The position numbers and the translations under genes were made by a program. Of a stretch of 64,000 nt of DNA, positions 44,005-52,655 are shown one piece after another. The notes beneath the pieces were generated by a model. The model was given only the letters and a program-made list of their open reading frames with translations. It did no database searches and was not told where the DNA came from. Position 1 is the first letter of the stretch. Every line of letters begins with the position of its first letter. The stretch comes from Armatimonas rosea (GTDB lineage: Bacteria; Armatimonadota; Armatimonadia; Armatimonadales; Armatimonadaceae): assembly GCF_014202505.1 (NCBI RefSeq), contig NZ_JACHGW010000001.1, positions 186,001-250,000 on the forward strand, given 5' to 3'.

Positions 44005-45159
44005 ATGAACACTCTACTTCTTACGCTTCCTCTGGTGGCCTCGGTTTCGATGGTGCAACAGCCGCCGCTCACCCACGCACAGCTCCGCGACGGCGCGGCG
44101 ACCCCCGAGGCGGTGCGCCGCTGGTTTGGGGCGGCGAATCTCGCCAAGGGCGGTGTCAAGACCGACGACTGCACGGTCGCGTTTGCGATCGAGCTGGCCG
44201 AGGGCGAGAAAGACCCCAAGGTGGTGAGCGAGACCAGTGGCTTCACGCTCCCGCTCAAGCGTGTCGGGGCGAGCAATGTCTGGGCTGCTGTGGCGACCCT
44301 CCCCGAGGGCACGGGCTTCTTGTGGCACATCGAGGTGGGGAGCGAGAAGCGCGGCGGTGGGCAGCTGGAGGTCTACACCACCCCCGCCGATGCCAAGTAC
44401 CACGATGGTGTCCCCAAGGGCACGGTCACGGACATGGGAGTCTTCAAGAGCCAGGTCTTTGCCGGGACCAGCCGCCCGTGGTGGATCTATGTCCCCGCCC
44501 AGTACGATCCCAGCAAGCCCGCCGCGGTGATGGTCTTCCAGGACGGTAGCGGGCCGAAGAACTACATCCCGCCGGTCTTTGACAACCTGATCGCCAAGGG
44601 GGAGATGCCGGTTACGATTGGAATCTTCATCCAGCCCGGAGTCTTCGACGGGGGCCGCTCCAACCGCTCGGTGGAGTACGATACCCTCTCGCCCAAGTAC
44701 TCCGAGATGCTCCTCACCGAGATCCTGCCGGAGGTGGCCAAGAAGTACAACCTCTCCACCAACCCCGCCGACCGGGCGATTGCGGGCAGCTCCAGCGGGG
44801 GAATCTGCGCGTTTACCGTGGCTTGGGAGCGCCCCGACCAGTTCTCCAAGGTGCTCTCGTGGGTGGGGAGCTTTGTGAACCTGCAAGGCGGTGCCAATCG
44901 GATCAGCGGCGGCCACAACTACCCGGTCCTGGTGCGCCAGAGCAAGGACAAGCCCAAGCCGATCCGGGTCTTTCTGCAAGACGGCGCCAACGACCTGGAC
45001 AACCCCTTTGGCAACTGGCCGCTCGCCAACCAGGGCATGGCAAAGGCCCTCGCCTACGCCGGCTACGACTTTAAATTTGTCTTTGGGCAAGGCTTCCACT
45101 CCGGCAAGCACGGCCAAGCCCTCCTCCCCGACTCCCTGCGCTGGCTCTGGCGAAAATAA
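44005..45159 (+). CDS. Secreted esterase (alpha/beta hydrolase, Fes/esterase-D-like)
   Basis: A 384-aa exported hydrolase. The start at 44005 gives a signal peptide (TLLLTLPLVASVSMVQQ). An N-terminal E-set-like beta domain (residues ~30-130) precedes an esterase domain with RPWWIYVPAQYDPSKPAAVM. The nucleophile elbow is in RAIAGSSSGGICAFTVAW, and the C-terminal His is in GQGFHSGKHGQALLP. It resembles enterochelin- and feruloyl-esterase-like enzymes. The natural ester is unknown. Confidence 0.88.
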   Translation: MNTLLLTLPLVASVSMVQQPPLTHAQLRDGAATPEAVRRWFGAANLAKGGVKTDDCTVAFAIELAEGEKDPKVVSETSGFTLPLKRVGASNVWAAVATLPEGTGFLWHIEVGSEKRGGGQLEVYTTPADAKYHDGVPKGTVTDMGVFKSQVFAGTSRPWWIYVPAQYDPSKPAAVMVFQDGSGPKNYIPPVFDNLIAKGEMPVTIGIFIQPGVFDGGRSNRSVEYDTLSPKYSEMLLTEILPEVAKKYNLSTNPADRAIAGSSSGGICAFTVAWERPDQFSKVLSWVGSFVNLQGGANRISGGHNYPVLVRQSKDKPKPIRVFLQDGANDLDNPFGNWPLANQGMAKALAYAGYDFKFVFGQGFHSGKHGQALLPDSLRWLWRK

Positions 45160-45172
45160 CCCACGTTCGCAG

Positions 45173-45359
45173 CGCCGGTTGGAAAACCGGCGTCTGCAGT
45201 GGCCTCGTCCCTCGGCCGCAAAGCCCGTGCCGGGCTACAAAATGACGCCCCCCTTCGCGAAGCCGGAGGGGGTGGCCGAGTTCCACGAGGCCGGGGGAGG
45301 TAAGCCCGGCACGGGCTTTGCGGCGGGACGCCACTGTTGACGCCCAATTCTATTGGGCG
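45173..45359. repeat. Hairpin cluster between esterase and nusA
   Basis: Three inverted repeats follow one another. The first is an 8-bp stem at 45173-45192 (CGCCGGTT-GGAA-AACCGGCG). The second has arms of 24-25 bases at 45215-45238 and 45300-45324, nearly perfect, 61 bases apart. The third is an 8-bp stem at 45341-45359. The first unit is almost the same as the hairpin at 57791-57819. No ORF is supported. It is probably a dispersed REP/MITE-like sequence. Confidence 0.65.
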
Positions 45360-45392
45360 CTACGAAACGATGCCTGTTGAATCTACGAGTTA

Positions 45393-45422
45393 TTGCGGGT
45401 GACAGGGAAGATATGGTAGACT
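45393..45422 (+). promoter_or_regulatory. Candidate nusA promoter
   Basis: TTGCGG at 45393-45398 and TAGACT at 45417-45422 with an 18-base spacer would give a leader of about 120 bases before the nusA ATG. The match is moderate. Confidence 0.4.
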
Positions 45423-45478
45423 TACTCTGCAATCGTGGAGCAGTAACGCACTCCACAACTGACATCAGGCGCAATAAC

Positions 45479-45505
45479 AAGCGAGCCGACCGGCGCGCTT
45501 TTTTT
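45479..45505 (+). terminator. Intrinsic terminator/attenuator in the nusA leader
   Basis: A nine-position stem (45479-45487 with 45492-45500, one A-G mismatch) with a short loop is followed at once by a run of seven T. It lies 45 bases upstream of the nusA ATG. A second hairpin (GTGGAG...CTCCAC, 45435-45456) lies just before it. If transcription starts upstream, this would attenuate nusA unless read through. Confidence 0.6.
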
Positions 45506-45549
45506 ATTCTGTGCCTCAAACAAACTTTGTAGGGGGAGAAGACCGAACC

Positions 45550-46728
45550 ATGAACGCGGAATTTATAGAGGCACTGCGCCAGATCGAGCGCGAGAAGGAT
45601 ATCCCCTTCGACACGCTCTGGCAGGCACTTGAGGCGGCGATGTCCACTGCCTACAAGAAAACCCTGGGGGTAGATCAAGATGTCACCCTGCGGATCGAGC
45701 ACACGTCGGGTAAGCAGCCGATCTACTTCCGCCGCCGTGCTGTCGTGGAGAATGTCACCAGCCCCCACACCGAGATCAGCCTGACCGAGGCACGTGCCAA
45801 CCACAACGCCAAGGCCCAGCTCGGGGATTTGATCGAGGAGCGCCTCAGCGACCGCGACATGGAGCGCATGAGCCGAATCGCCGCCCAGACCGCCAAGCAG
45901 GTGGTGGTGCAGCGTATCCGTGAGGCCGAGCGCGACAAGGTCTTCGATGAGTTCGACCAGCGCAAGGGCGAGCTGATGACCGGCACGGTCTACCGCCGCG
46001 AGGGCCGCAATGTCATCATCAACCTGGGCAAGATCGAGGCGATTCTCCCCGAAAAAGAGCAGGTTGAGAGCGAGAACTACCGCCACAACGAGCGCTTCCG
46101 CTTCCTGGTGCTCGATGTCCGCCGCGGTGCCAAGGGCCCCCAGGTGATCGTCAGCCGCTCCCACCCGAGCCTGATCCGCCGTCTCTTTGAGATGGAGGTC
46201 CCCGAGATCGCCGATGGGACCGTCTCGATCAAGTCCGTGGCGCGCGAGGCCGGCCAGCGCAGCAAGATCGCCGTTGCCTCCAAAGAGGAGCGGGTCGATC
46301 CCGTGGGCTCGTGCGTGGGCCACCGGGGACAGCGTGTCCAGGCCGTGGTCGATGAGCTCCGTGGCGAGAAGATGGATATTGTCCGCTGGGGACCCGACAT
46401 GCGCCAGTTCATCACCGAGTCGCTCTCGCCCGCCAAGGTGGGATCGGTGAAGATCGACGATGAGCAAAAGTCGGCGTTTGTGGTAGTCCCGGACAACCAG
46501 CTCTCGCTCGCTATTGGCAAGGCTGGGCAGAACGTGCGCCTCGCGGCGCGCCTGACCGGCTGGCGGATCGATATCCGCTCCGAGACCCAGGTCGCCCGGG
46601 AGCGCCAGGCCGGTGTGGCCGCGCCCGCAACGTCTGCTGAGCCTGTGGTCGTGGCCGACGAAGAGAGCGACGAGGGGGCGGACTTGCCGCCGCTGACCCT
46701 GGCCGATTTCGACGACGACGAGGAGTAG
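45550..46728 (+). CDS. nusA: Transcription termination/antitermination factor NusA
   Basis: A 392-aa RNA polymerase-binding factor that modulates pausing, termination and antitermination. The N-terminal domain is EFIEALRQIEREKDIPFDTL, followed by an S1 domain (GTVYRREGRNVIINLGKIEA) and two KH domains (VDPVGSCVGHRGQRVQAVVD, and QLSLAIGKAGQNVRLAARLT). A short acidic tail (ADFDDDEE) ends the protein, with no AR repeats. The ATG at 45550 has a GGGGGAG ribosome binding site. The order nusA-ylxR-infB is conserved, but rimP, which usually precedes nusA, is absent. Confidence 0.97.
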   Translation: MNAEFIEALRQIEREKDIPFDTLWQALEAAMSTAYKKTLGVDQDVTLRIEHTSGKQPIYFRRRAVVENVTSPHTEISLTEARANHNAKAQLGDLIEERLSDRDMERMSRIAAQTAKQVVVQRIREAERDKVFDEFDQRKGELMTGTVYRREGRNVIINLGKIEAILPEKEQVESENYRHNERFRFLVLDVRRGAKGPQVIVSRSHPSLIRRLFEMEVPEIADGTVSIKSVAREAGQRSKIAVASKEERVDPVGSCVGHRGQRVQAVVDELRGEKMDIVRWGPDMRQFITESLSPAKVGSVKIDDEQKSAFVVVPDNQLSLAIGKAGQNVRLAARLTGWRIDIRSETQVARERQAGVAAPATSAEPVVVADEESDEGADLPPLTLADFDDDEE

Positions 46729-46737
46729 GCGCTTAGA

Positions 46738-47022
46738 ATGCTCCCCCCCGCACGGCGCGTGCCGGTTCGTACCTGTGTCGCCTGCCGCACGGCGGGGGGG
46801 AAGCGTGGCCTCCTGAGGATCGTCCGCCTCCCCGAGGGCGCGGGAGTCGCGGTCGATCCCACCGGAAAACAGAGCGGGCGCGGGGCCTATGTCTGCCCCA
46901 CCTCTGCCTGTATCGAGCTCGCTCTCAAGCGCAAGGCCCTGGAGCGCTCTCTTAAAATCACCCTCCCCGAAGGCTTTGCCGAGACCCTGCGCAGTACCAT
47001 TCCTCCTGAAAGTGCGATATAG
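46738..47022 (+). CDS. ylxR: YlxR (RnpM-like) RNA-binding protein
   Basis: A 94-aa DUF448 protein, a small RNA-binding partner encoded between nusA and infB in many bacteria; in Bacillus it binds RNase P (RnpM). The conserved core is RTCVACRTAGGKRGLLRIVR, with GRGAYVCPTSACIELALKRK. It begins 9 bases after the nusA stop. Confidence 0.93.
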   Translation: MLPPARRVPVRTCVACRTAGGKRGLLRIVRLPEGAGVAVDPTGKQSGRGAYVCPTSACIELALKRKALERSLKITLPEGFAETLRSTIPPESAI

Positions 47023-47044
47023 TAACTGGTTGGAACCAATACGA

Positions 47045-47065
47045 GGGGGCCTTGGCCCCCTTTTT
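47045..47065 (+). terminator. Intrinsic terminator between ylxR and infB
   Basis: GGGGGCC (47045-47051), a TT loop and GGCCCCC (47054-47060) are followed by TTTTTG. It begins 22 bases after the ylxR stop and 119 bases before the infB ATG, so infB probably has its own promoter or is expressed by read-through. Confidence 0.82.
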
Positions 47066-47169
47066 GTTGTCTTCCTCCCCCAAAAAATCTTATGTATCGA
47101 GGAGCGTCCCAATGAACGACTAAGGACGTGACTGCGCTCTTGAGGAGCGTTATCGGAAAGAGGTGTGCG

Positions 47170-49212
47170 ATGCCGGTGAAAGTTTTCGAACTGGCCAAAG
47201 AGTTAGGAATCTCCAATCAAGAGATCGTCAGTCGTCTGGACAAGGCGGGTGTGGGTAAGTTTGCCCCCTCGCAAGAGCTCGACGACACCCTGGCAGCGAA
47301 GGCGCGTGCGGTGCTCAGCACCCCCGTCCAGCCCGAAGCCGCTGCGGGGGGAGCCACCATTGCCATCCCGGTCAATGTGACGGTTAAAGAGCTGGGAGAG
47401 AAGCTCGGGGTAGGCCCGAGTGAGGTGCAGAAGGTTCTGATGGGCCTCGGCGTGCTCGCCGGGCTGAACCAGCGCCTCGCCCCCGATGCGGTTCAGCGAA
47501 TCGCCAAGAAGCTGGGCAAGGTCGTGGTGGTTGGTGAGGCGACTCCCGCCCCCGAGGCCGCTCCCACCGCTCCCAAGACCGCGCCCGCGGAGAAGCCCTT
47601 TGCTGTAGCGGCAGGGGCGGGAACCGCCGCCCCCAAGGGAGCCCCGCGCACTGCTGTCGGTAAGGGCAAGCCCACCGACTCCGTTCCACGTCCCCCCGTT
47701 GTCACCATCATGGGACACGTCGACCACGGCAAAACCAGCCTCCTGGACTACCTGCGCAAGGCCCACGTGGTCGATGGCGAGGCCGGTGGTATCACCCAGC
47801 ACATTGGGGCCTACCAGGTCGAGATCGATGGCAAGCGCATCACGTTCTTAGACACCCCGGGCCACGCCGCGTTCTCCGCGATGCGCAAGCGCGGGACATC
47901 GGTGACCGATATCGTCATTATCGTGGTCGCCGCCAACGACTCGGTGATGCCCCAGACCGAAGAGGCCATCCAGGTGGCGCTCAAGGCCAAGGTGCCGATC
48001 ATTGTCGCGGTGAACAAGTGCGACCTGCCCGAGGCGAACCCCGACAAGGTCCTCACCGACCTGACCCGCTACGAGCTGGTCCCCGAGGCCTACGGAGGCA
48101 CGGTTCCCACGGTCAATATCTCCGCCAAGACCGGTGACGGCATCGACGACCTCCTCGAGGCGATCTTGCTGGTCTCCGAGATCGAGGTGGACCCCAAGGC
48201 CGACCCGCACGCCAAGATGCAGGGAACCATTATCGAGGCCAAGGTAGACAAGGGCCGCGGGACGGTCGCGACCGTGCTGGTCCAGCAGGGAACCCTGCGC
48301 CAGGGCGACAATGTCGTGGCGGGCGGGGTCTTTGGCAAGGTGCGCGGCATGACCGATGAGCGCGGCACCAAGCTGGTCAAGGCCGGGCCTTCGTCGCCGG
48401 TGGAGATCATCGGCCTCAACGGTGTCCCCGATGCGGGCGACCGGATCGAGGTGGCCAAGGACGAGAAAGAGGCGCGGGCACTGGCCGAGCGCCGTGAGCA
48501 GCGCAAGCGCGAGGATCGCCTCACAGGCGGTGGCAAGCTCACCCTGGAGCAGCTCTATGCCCAGCTCCACTCCGGCCCCATCAAGGAGCTCAACCTGGTG
48601 ATCAAGGCCGACGTGCAGGGCAGTGTCCAGGCAATCCGGGATAGTGTCGAGCCGCTGGGCAACGACGAAGTCCGGGTGCGGGTGCTCTCCACGGGCGTCG
48701 GGCCGATCTCGGACAGCGATGTACTGATCGCCTCCGCGGACCACCAGGCCGACGAGAAGAACTGTCTGATCGTGGGCTTCAATGTCGGGACGGCAGGCAA
48801 TGTCACCAAGAACGCTGAGAAAGAGCACGTCCAGATCAAGATCTTCTCGATCATCTACGAGCTTATCGATGCGGTCAAAGAGGGCATGCTGGCGCTGCTT
48901 CCCCCGATCTTCGAGGAGGCCGCACTGGGCAAGGTCGAGATTCGGCAGCTCTTCCGGCTCCCGGGTGGGCGCTCGATCGCGGGCTCGTATGTCCTGGATG
49001 GGGTGGTCAAGCGCAACTCCAGTGTCCGTGTTCACCGCGGCAAGGAGCTGCTCCACGACGGTCCAATCGATACGCTCAAGCGCTTCAAGGACGACCAGCG
49101 GGAGGTGGCGGCGGGCTACGAGTGTGGTATCACCATCCGTGGCTTCAACGACCTGCAGGTCGGCGATATCCTCGAGTGCTACGAGATGCGCCAGATCCAG
49201 CGCGAGCTCTAG
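47170..49212 (+). CDS. infB: Translation initiation factor IF-2
   Basis: A 680-aa GTPase that brings initiator tRNA to the ribosome. An IF2_N helix bundle starts [20 protein letters not shown], and a second ([20 protein letters not shown]) follows. After an Ala/Pro linker the G domain shows [12 protein letters not shown] (G1), DTPGHAAF (G3) and NKCD (G4). The C-terminal domains are complete to the conserved end. The N-terminal region is shorter than in E. coli. The ATG at 47170 has an AAGAGGTG ribosome binding site. Confidence 0.97.
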   Translation: MPVKVFELAKELGISNQEIVSRLDKAGVGKFAPSQELDDTLAAKARAVLSTPVQPEAAAGGATIAIPVNVTVKELGEKLGVGPSEVQKVLMGLGVLAGLNQRLAPDAVQRIAKKLGKVVVVGEATPAPEAAPTAPKTAPAEKPFAVAAGAGTAAPKGAPRTAVGKGKPTDSVPRPPVVTIMGHVDHGKTSLLDYLRKAHVVDGEAGGITQHIGAYQVEIDGKRITFLDTPGHAAFSAMRKRGTSVTDIVIIVVAANDSVMPQTEEAIQVALKAKVPIIVAVNKCDLPEANPDKVLTDLTRYELVPEAYGGTVPTVNISAKTGDGIDDLLEAILLVSEIEVDPKADPHAKMQGTIIEAKVDKGRGTVATVLVQQGTLRQGDNVVAGGVFGKVRGMTDERGTKLVKAGPSSPVEIIGLNGVPDAGDRIEVAKDEKEARALAERREQRKREDRLTGGGKLTLEQLYAQLHSGPIKELNLVIKADVQGSVQAIRDSVEPLGNDEVRVRVLSTGVGPISDSDVLIASADHQADEKNCLIVGFNVGTAGNVTKNAEKEHVQIKIFSIIYELIDAVKEGMLALLPPIFEEAALGKVEIRQLFRLPGGRSIAGSYVLDGVVKRNSSVRVHRGKELLHDGPIDTLKRFKDDQREVAAGYECGITIRGFNDLQVGDILECYEMRQIQREL

Positions 49213-49221
49213 TCAAGGCAA

Positions 49222-49256
49222 AAAAATCCCCGGAGCAACTTGCTCCGGGGATTTTT
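49222..49256. terminator. Bidirectional terminator between infB and a pilin gene
   Basis: A near-continuous 17-bp hairpin (49222-49238 with 49240-49256) with A-rich and T-rich ends works for both convergent genes. The hairpin at 52169-52195, next to another pilin, is closely related. Confidence 0.88.
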
Positions 49257-49277
49257 GTTTTACAGGCCGATACTAGG

Positions 49278-49643
49278 CTACGGCAGGACGTGCGCAACGG
49301 CGGCAGCTGTGCCGATGGAGCAGGTGGGGTCAGTGCCCAGGTTGCCGACGGTGTAGGTTCCGCTCGATGCACAGGTGGGAGTACCGCCCTTGATGTAGGT
49401 GGTGGTACCCGCGCCACAGAGCACGGACAGAGCGGGCAAGGTTCCGCCCTGTGCCAGCTTGTAGTCCATGGCGTACTGCTCCTTGGCGGAGTCGATCGTA
49501 CGTAGGTTCTTAACACAAGCACGAGCGCGAGCGGACTCACGAGCACGGACAAAGTTAGGAACCGCGATCGCGACCAGGATACCGATGATCAGGACGACGA
49601 TCATAATTTCTACAAGCGTAAACGCACGGCGAAGAGATTTCAT
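49278..49643 (-). CDS. Short type IV pilin-like protein, copy A
   Basis: A 121-aa pilin. The leader KSLRRA is followed by FTLVEIMIVVLIIGILVAIA, and the first helix continues VPNFVRARESARARACVKN. The mature C-terminal part is short, with Cys in VLCGAGTTTY, TCASSGTY and DPTCSIG that could form disulphides. ATG 49643 has an AAGGTCAC ribosome binding site. It is close to copy C at 52656, including the leader upstream. It lies downstream of the two-component system on the same strand. The size fits a major pilin or a type II secretion pseudopilin. Confidence 0.88.
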   Translation of the reverse strand: MKSLRRAFTLVEIMIVVLIIGILVAIAVPNFVRARESARARACVKNLRTIDSAKEQYAMDYKLAQGGTLPALSVLCGAGTTTYIKGGTPTCASSGTYTVGNLGTDPTCSIGTAAAVAHVLP

Positions 49644-49749
49644 TTTTAGCAAGTGACCTTTTTTTATTTGAGAGTTTGTTGCAACTCTCTGGCTATGTCT
49701 TAATTGTGGTCACTTGAAGTTTGTATGTATAGGCTTCTTAAGTGAATCT

Positions 49750-50451
49750 TTAGGATGATATTAGCTGGCTTCTTAGTCGGTAACCCATACCTGGTATTGT
49801 TACGAGATACCTGGGTCCACTAACATCGGGCTCAATTTTTTTACGAAGATGTGATAAGTGTACATGAAGAGATCTGATATCGTCATATCCTTCACCCCAT
49901 ACTTGCTTGAGTAAGTTTTTATAGCTGATGGCTTCGTCTATGTTCTTTACAAGTGCTTGTAGTATATCGAATTCTGTCTTTGTGAGGTTGATATATACAT
50001 CCTCTCTGAAAACTTCGCGTTTGTTGAGGTCGATTCTTAGTGGCCCAATCTCGATTACTGCATTTGGAGATACTTTTTGCCCCTTCTGTGTTCTTCGTAG
50101 TACCGCACGCATCCGGGCCAGGAGCTCCCCCAGATAAAAGGGCTTGGTCAGGTAGTCATCGGCACCGAGCTCAAGAGCCGTGATCTTCATCTGGGGGGTA
50201 TCGGCGGCGGTGACGAGGATGATAGGAACAGTGCTCTGCTGCCGAAGCGCCTGGCAGACCTGGAGCCCGTTCATGTCTCCCAGCCCAATATCGAGTAAGA
50301 CAATATCCGGCGACACCTTGGCGAAGGAGTCCAGACCGCCTTGGCCCGTTGCGCTTGTGGAGACGGTCCAGTCTTGCTGCCGGAGCTGATCGGCCAGAAC
50401 CTGCTGGAGATGGGGATCGTCTTCAATAACCAGTACGACTCCTGCACTCAT
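49750..50451 (-). CDS. OmpR-family response regulator
   Basis: A 233-aa response regulator. The receiver domain holds the acidic pocket (VIEDD), the phospho-acceptor Asp54 (IVLLDIGLGD), IILVTAADT and the conserved Lys (YLTKPF). The winged-helix domain is VYINLTKTEFDILQALVKNI, with SLHVHLSHLRKKIEP and a MGYRL end. It overlaps the histidine kinase gene by ATGA, so the two are a cognate pair. The DNA-binding half (49750 to ~50100) is about 37-40% GC while the receiver half is over 60%. Confidence 0.95.
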   Translation of the reverse strand: MSAGVVLVIEDDPHLQQVLADQLRQQDWTVSTSATGQGGLDSFAKVSPDIVLLDIGLGDMNGLQVCQALRQQSTVPIILVTAADTPQMKITALELGADDYLTKPFYLGELLARMRAVLRRTQKGQKVSPNAVIEIGPLRIDLNKREVFREDVYINLTKTEFDILQALVKNIDEAISYKNLLKQVWGEGYDDIRSLHVHLSHLRKKIEPDVSGPRYLVTIPGMGYRLRSQLISS

Positions 50452-52112
50452 TCGGGGGGCTCCATTTCGTAGCGGGGTAGGGTAACCGTAAACGCCGCAC
50501 CGCCTTCGGGAGGCGAGCTGACCGTGATCGTCCCGCCTTGCGCCTCGATAATGCTCTTGCAGATCGCCAGTCCCAGTCCCGTTCCGTGGAGCTGCTGGCC
50601 GGGAACCCGGTAGAACTTCTCAAACAGAAACGGGTGAAACTCCTCCGGGATACCCGGCCCCGAGTCGCGGAGGGTGAAGCAGAGGGTCTGGTCGGTCGTG
50701 CTTGCGGAGAGAAAGAGCGGACTCCCCGGAGGCGTGTAGCGGATCGCGTTCTCCAAGAGGTTTATCACCACTGTCACGAGCCGCTCCGGGTCGCACTCGG
50801 TAAAGAGTGGCTCGGCAGGGAAGTCAATGCGGAGTGCATGCTCCGCAAGGAGGGGGCGCATCCTCTCCAGAGCATCCCCCACGACCTCGCTGAGCTCCAG
50901 GAGGGGCGCTCCAGAGTCGGGGGGGATGTGCTCCAAGCGGGACATGTCCAGCAGGTTGCGCACCTTGCTGGAGAGCCGCCCTAGCTCCTGCTCCAGCAGG
51001 AGGGCATAGGCTTGGAGGCGCTCGGGCTGGTGTGCAAGCTCAGGGTCATGCAGGCTCCCCAGGGAGAGCTGTAGGCTGGCGATCGGGGTCTTCAGGTCGT
51101 GGGAGACATTGGCCAGGAGGTCGGACTTAGCCTGTGCAAAGACATGGAGGCGCTCATTATGAAACGAGAGCTCCTGCGCTTTACGGAGCTGCTTATGGTA
51201 GCGATTGAGGGTCATCCAGGCAGCAAAGGGCAGGAAAAGTAGCAGCGGCGCGGTTGTCCGGGTGAGATTGATAACAGGAAAGTCTTCCTCGTTGTAGGCA
51301 TCAACCTCGTTCTGCACGACCAGAAGGCACCACTGGGTCTCAGGGATAGGCGCGAAGCCCACCAGAGCGCGCCGTGCCATAAAGGGATGCTGGTCGATCG
51401 TGGCATCGGAGAGGCCTTTTCGTGCCCGATGGAGCGGCTCGTAGTTTAGGGGGACCTGCTTCCAGCGCTCCTCCGTGTTAGTCGAGACAATCACTTGGCC
51501 GTCGCGCTGGATAATAAAGACCTGAGTCCCTGTGATGGCAAAGTCGGCCAGCCAGAGAGAGAACCCTTCGGGGCGGAAAGAGGTCACCAAGTAGCCTTGG
51601 GGATTGCGCCGTGGAACCGGGCTAAAGAAGGTCGGGATGTTCTCCAGGCTCTCGATCAAGGGAAGATGAGGGTTTTGTGGAAAGCCCGCTCGGTGCAACG
51701 AGTCGACGAGAAAGTGAGCGAAGCGTGGGTCTGTGGAGTAGAGACACTCGCCCTCGGCGGAGAGCACCGTTGCCTGGTAGAGCCGGGGAGAGATCTCGCT
51801 GTACTGTGCGAGGGCATCTTGTTCTTTCTTCGTGAGCTGGATCTTTTTCTCGAAGAAACGATCCTCAAAAGAGTGAATCAGGCTTAGGGAGTCGCGGACA
51901 TCGCTGGAGACAATCTTGGAGTAGATGACAGCAAGTGTGGCGTTTCTGCGGAGGGCATTCTGTTCGCGAAGAGAGCGCGCACTCATGAGGGCGCTGACGA
52001 TATAGAAGCCCATCCCGATAAAAGCACTCAGGAGCAGTATCGAGACCAGGAGTGGCTCGCGCTGGCTGCGGTTTAGGGGGCGGTGTGTAAGCTCACGGAA
52101 AAAATTTAGCAT
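50448..52112 (-). CDS. Membrane sensor histidine kinase
   Basis: A 554-aa kinase. The first transmembrane helix is at about residues 23-45 and the second at about 288-307, enclosing a periplasmic sensor of ~240 residues with Cache-like text (GTQVFIIQRDGQVIVSTNTE). The cytoplasmic part has the phospho-acceptor His in LANVSHDLKTPIASLQLSLG, the N box in VVINLLENAIRYTPPG, LRDSGPGIPEEF and GTGLGLAICKSIIEAQGG. It is coupled to the response regulator downstream. Its position among pilin genes suggests pilin or envelope control, but the signal is unknown. Confidence 0.94.
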   Translation of the reverse strand: MLNFFRELTHRPLNRSQREPLLVSILLLSAFIGMGFYIVSALMSARSLREQNALRRNATLAVIYSKIVSSDVRDSLSLIHSFEDRFFEKKIQLTKKEQDALAQYSEISPRLYQATVLSAEGECLYSTDPRFAHFLVDSLHRAGFPQNPHLPLIESLENIPTFFSPVPRRNPQGYLVTSFRPEGFSLWLADFAITGTQVFIIQRDGQVIVSTNTEERWKQVPLNYEPLHRARKGLSDATIDQHPFMARRALVGFAPIPETQWCLLVVQNEVDAYNEEDFPVINLTRTTAPLLLFLPFAAWMTLNRYHKQLRKAQELSFHNERLHVFAQAKSDLLANVSHDLKTPIASLQLSLGSLHDPELAHQPERLQAYALLLEQELGRLSSKVRNLLDMSRLEHIPPDSGAPLLELSEVVGDALERMRPLLAEHALRIDFPAEPLFTECDPERLVTVVINLLENAIRYTPPGSPLFLSASTTDQTLCFTLRDSGPGIPEEFHPFLFEKFYRVPGQQLHGTGLGLAICKSIIEAQGGTITVSSPPEGGAAFTVTLPRYEMEPPE

Positions 52113-52168
52113 CTCCTTTAAGACATGTTGGTAGATTTGCTAGGAAAGATAAGTCCTAAATGTAAAAA

Positions 52169-52195
52169 ATCCCCGAAGCAGCTTGCTCCGGGGAT
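52169..52195 (-). terminator. Terminator after pilin copy B
   Basis: A 12-bp stem with one mismatch (52169-52180 and 52184-52195), 13 bases after the stop of the minus-strand pilin, followed on that strand by six T. It closely resembles the hairpin at 49222-49256. Confidence 0.82.
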
Positions 52196-52208
52196 CTTTT
52201 GTCTCTCG

Positions 52209-52574
52209 CTAGGGAAGAACATGGGCGACCGCTGCCCCCGTACCGACCGAACAAGTGGGGTCGGTTCCCAGAACGTTGACGGTGTAGGTTCCGTTCGAGG
52301 GACAGACAGGCGCGTTTCCCTTGATATACGTGCCGGTTCCCGTGCCACAGAGTACAGAGAGCGCAGGCAGGGTTGCGCCTTGAGCCAACCGGAAGTCCAT
52401 GGCGTACTGCTCCTTGGCCGAGTCGATCTGGCGGAGATTACCCACACAGGCACGAGCGCGAGCGGACTCACGGGCACGGACAAAGTTGGGAACGGCGATC
52501 GAGACGAGGATGCCGATAATCAAGACAACAATCATGATCTCGACAAGCGTAAACGCACGACGAAGCGACCTCAT
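52209..52574 (-). CDS. Short type IV pilin-like protein, copy B
   Basis: A 121-aa pilin with leader RSLRRA followed by FTLVEIMIVVLIIGILVSIA. The N-terminal half is nearly the same as copies A and C; the C-terminal half differs (GTGTGTYIKGNAPVCPSNGT, then VNVLGTDPTCSVGTG). Conserved N-terminus with drifting C-terminus is the usual pattern for pilin paralogues. It lies 81 bases downstream of copy C, with a terminator between. Confidence 0.88.
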   Translation of the reverse strand: MRSLRRAFTLVEIMIVVLIIGILVSIAVPNFVRARESARARACVGNLRQIDSAKEQYAMDFRLAQGATLPALSVLCGTGTGTYIKGNAPVCPSNGTYTVNVLGTDPTCSVGTGAAVAHVLP

Positions 52575-52612
52575 AGTTTTGGTTTCTTAGGCAGATAGGC
52601 ACAGATTAAAAC

Positions 52613-52637
52613 GAGGGGGTACCGTGGGCACCCCCTC
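52613..52637 (-). terminator. Terminator after pilin copy C
   Basis: An 11-bp stem (52613-52623 with 52627-52637, one wobble-type mismatch) with a 3-base loop, followed on the minus strand by GTTTTAAT. It separates pilin copies C and B, so each may be an individual transcript. Confidence 0.68.
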
Positions 52638-52655
52638 TGAAAAAACGATGCTAGC

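Noticed and set aside
45423-45549. The nusA leader as a tRNA (a tRNA gene precedes this operon in E. coli)
   Set aside because: No cloverleaf or T-loop sequence is present; the hairpins fit an attenuator better.
45235-47112. A 625-codon minus-strand open frame over nusA and ylxR
   Set aside because: It lies fully antisense to well-conserved genes, and its composition is the mirror of high-GC codon use; no domain is visible.
47112-47123. A three-codon open frame (ATG AAC GAC TAA) behind GAGGAGCG upstream of infB
   Set aside because: Too short to support as a leader peptide without expression data.
47848-49056. A 402-codon minus-strand open frame over infB
   Set aside because: Antisense shadow of a conserved GTPase gene in GC-rich DNA.
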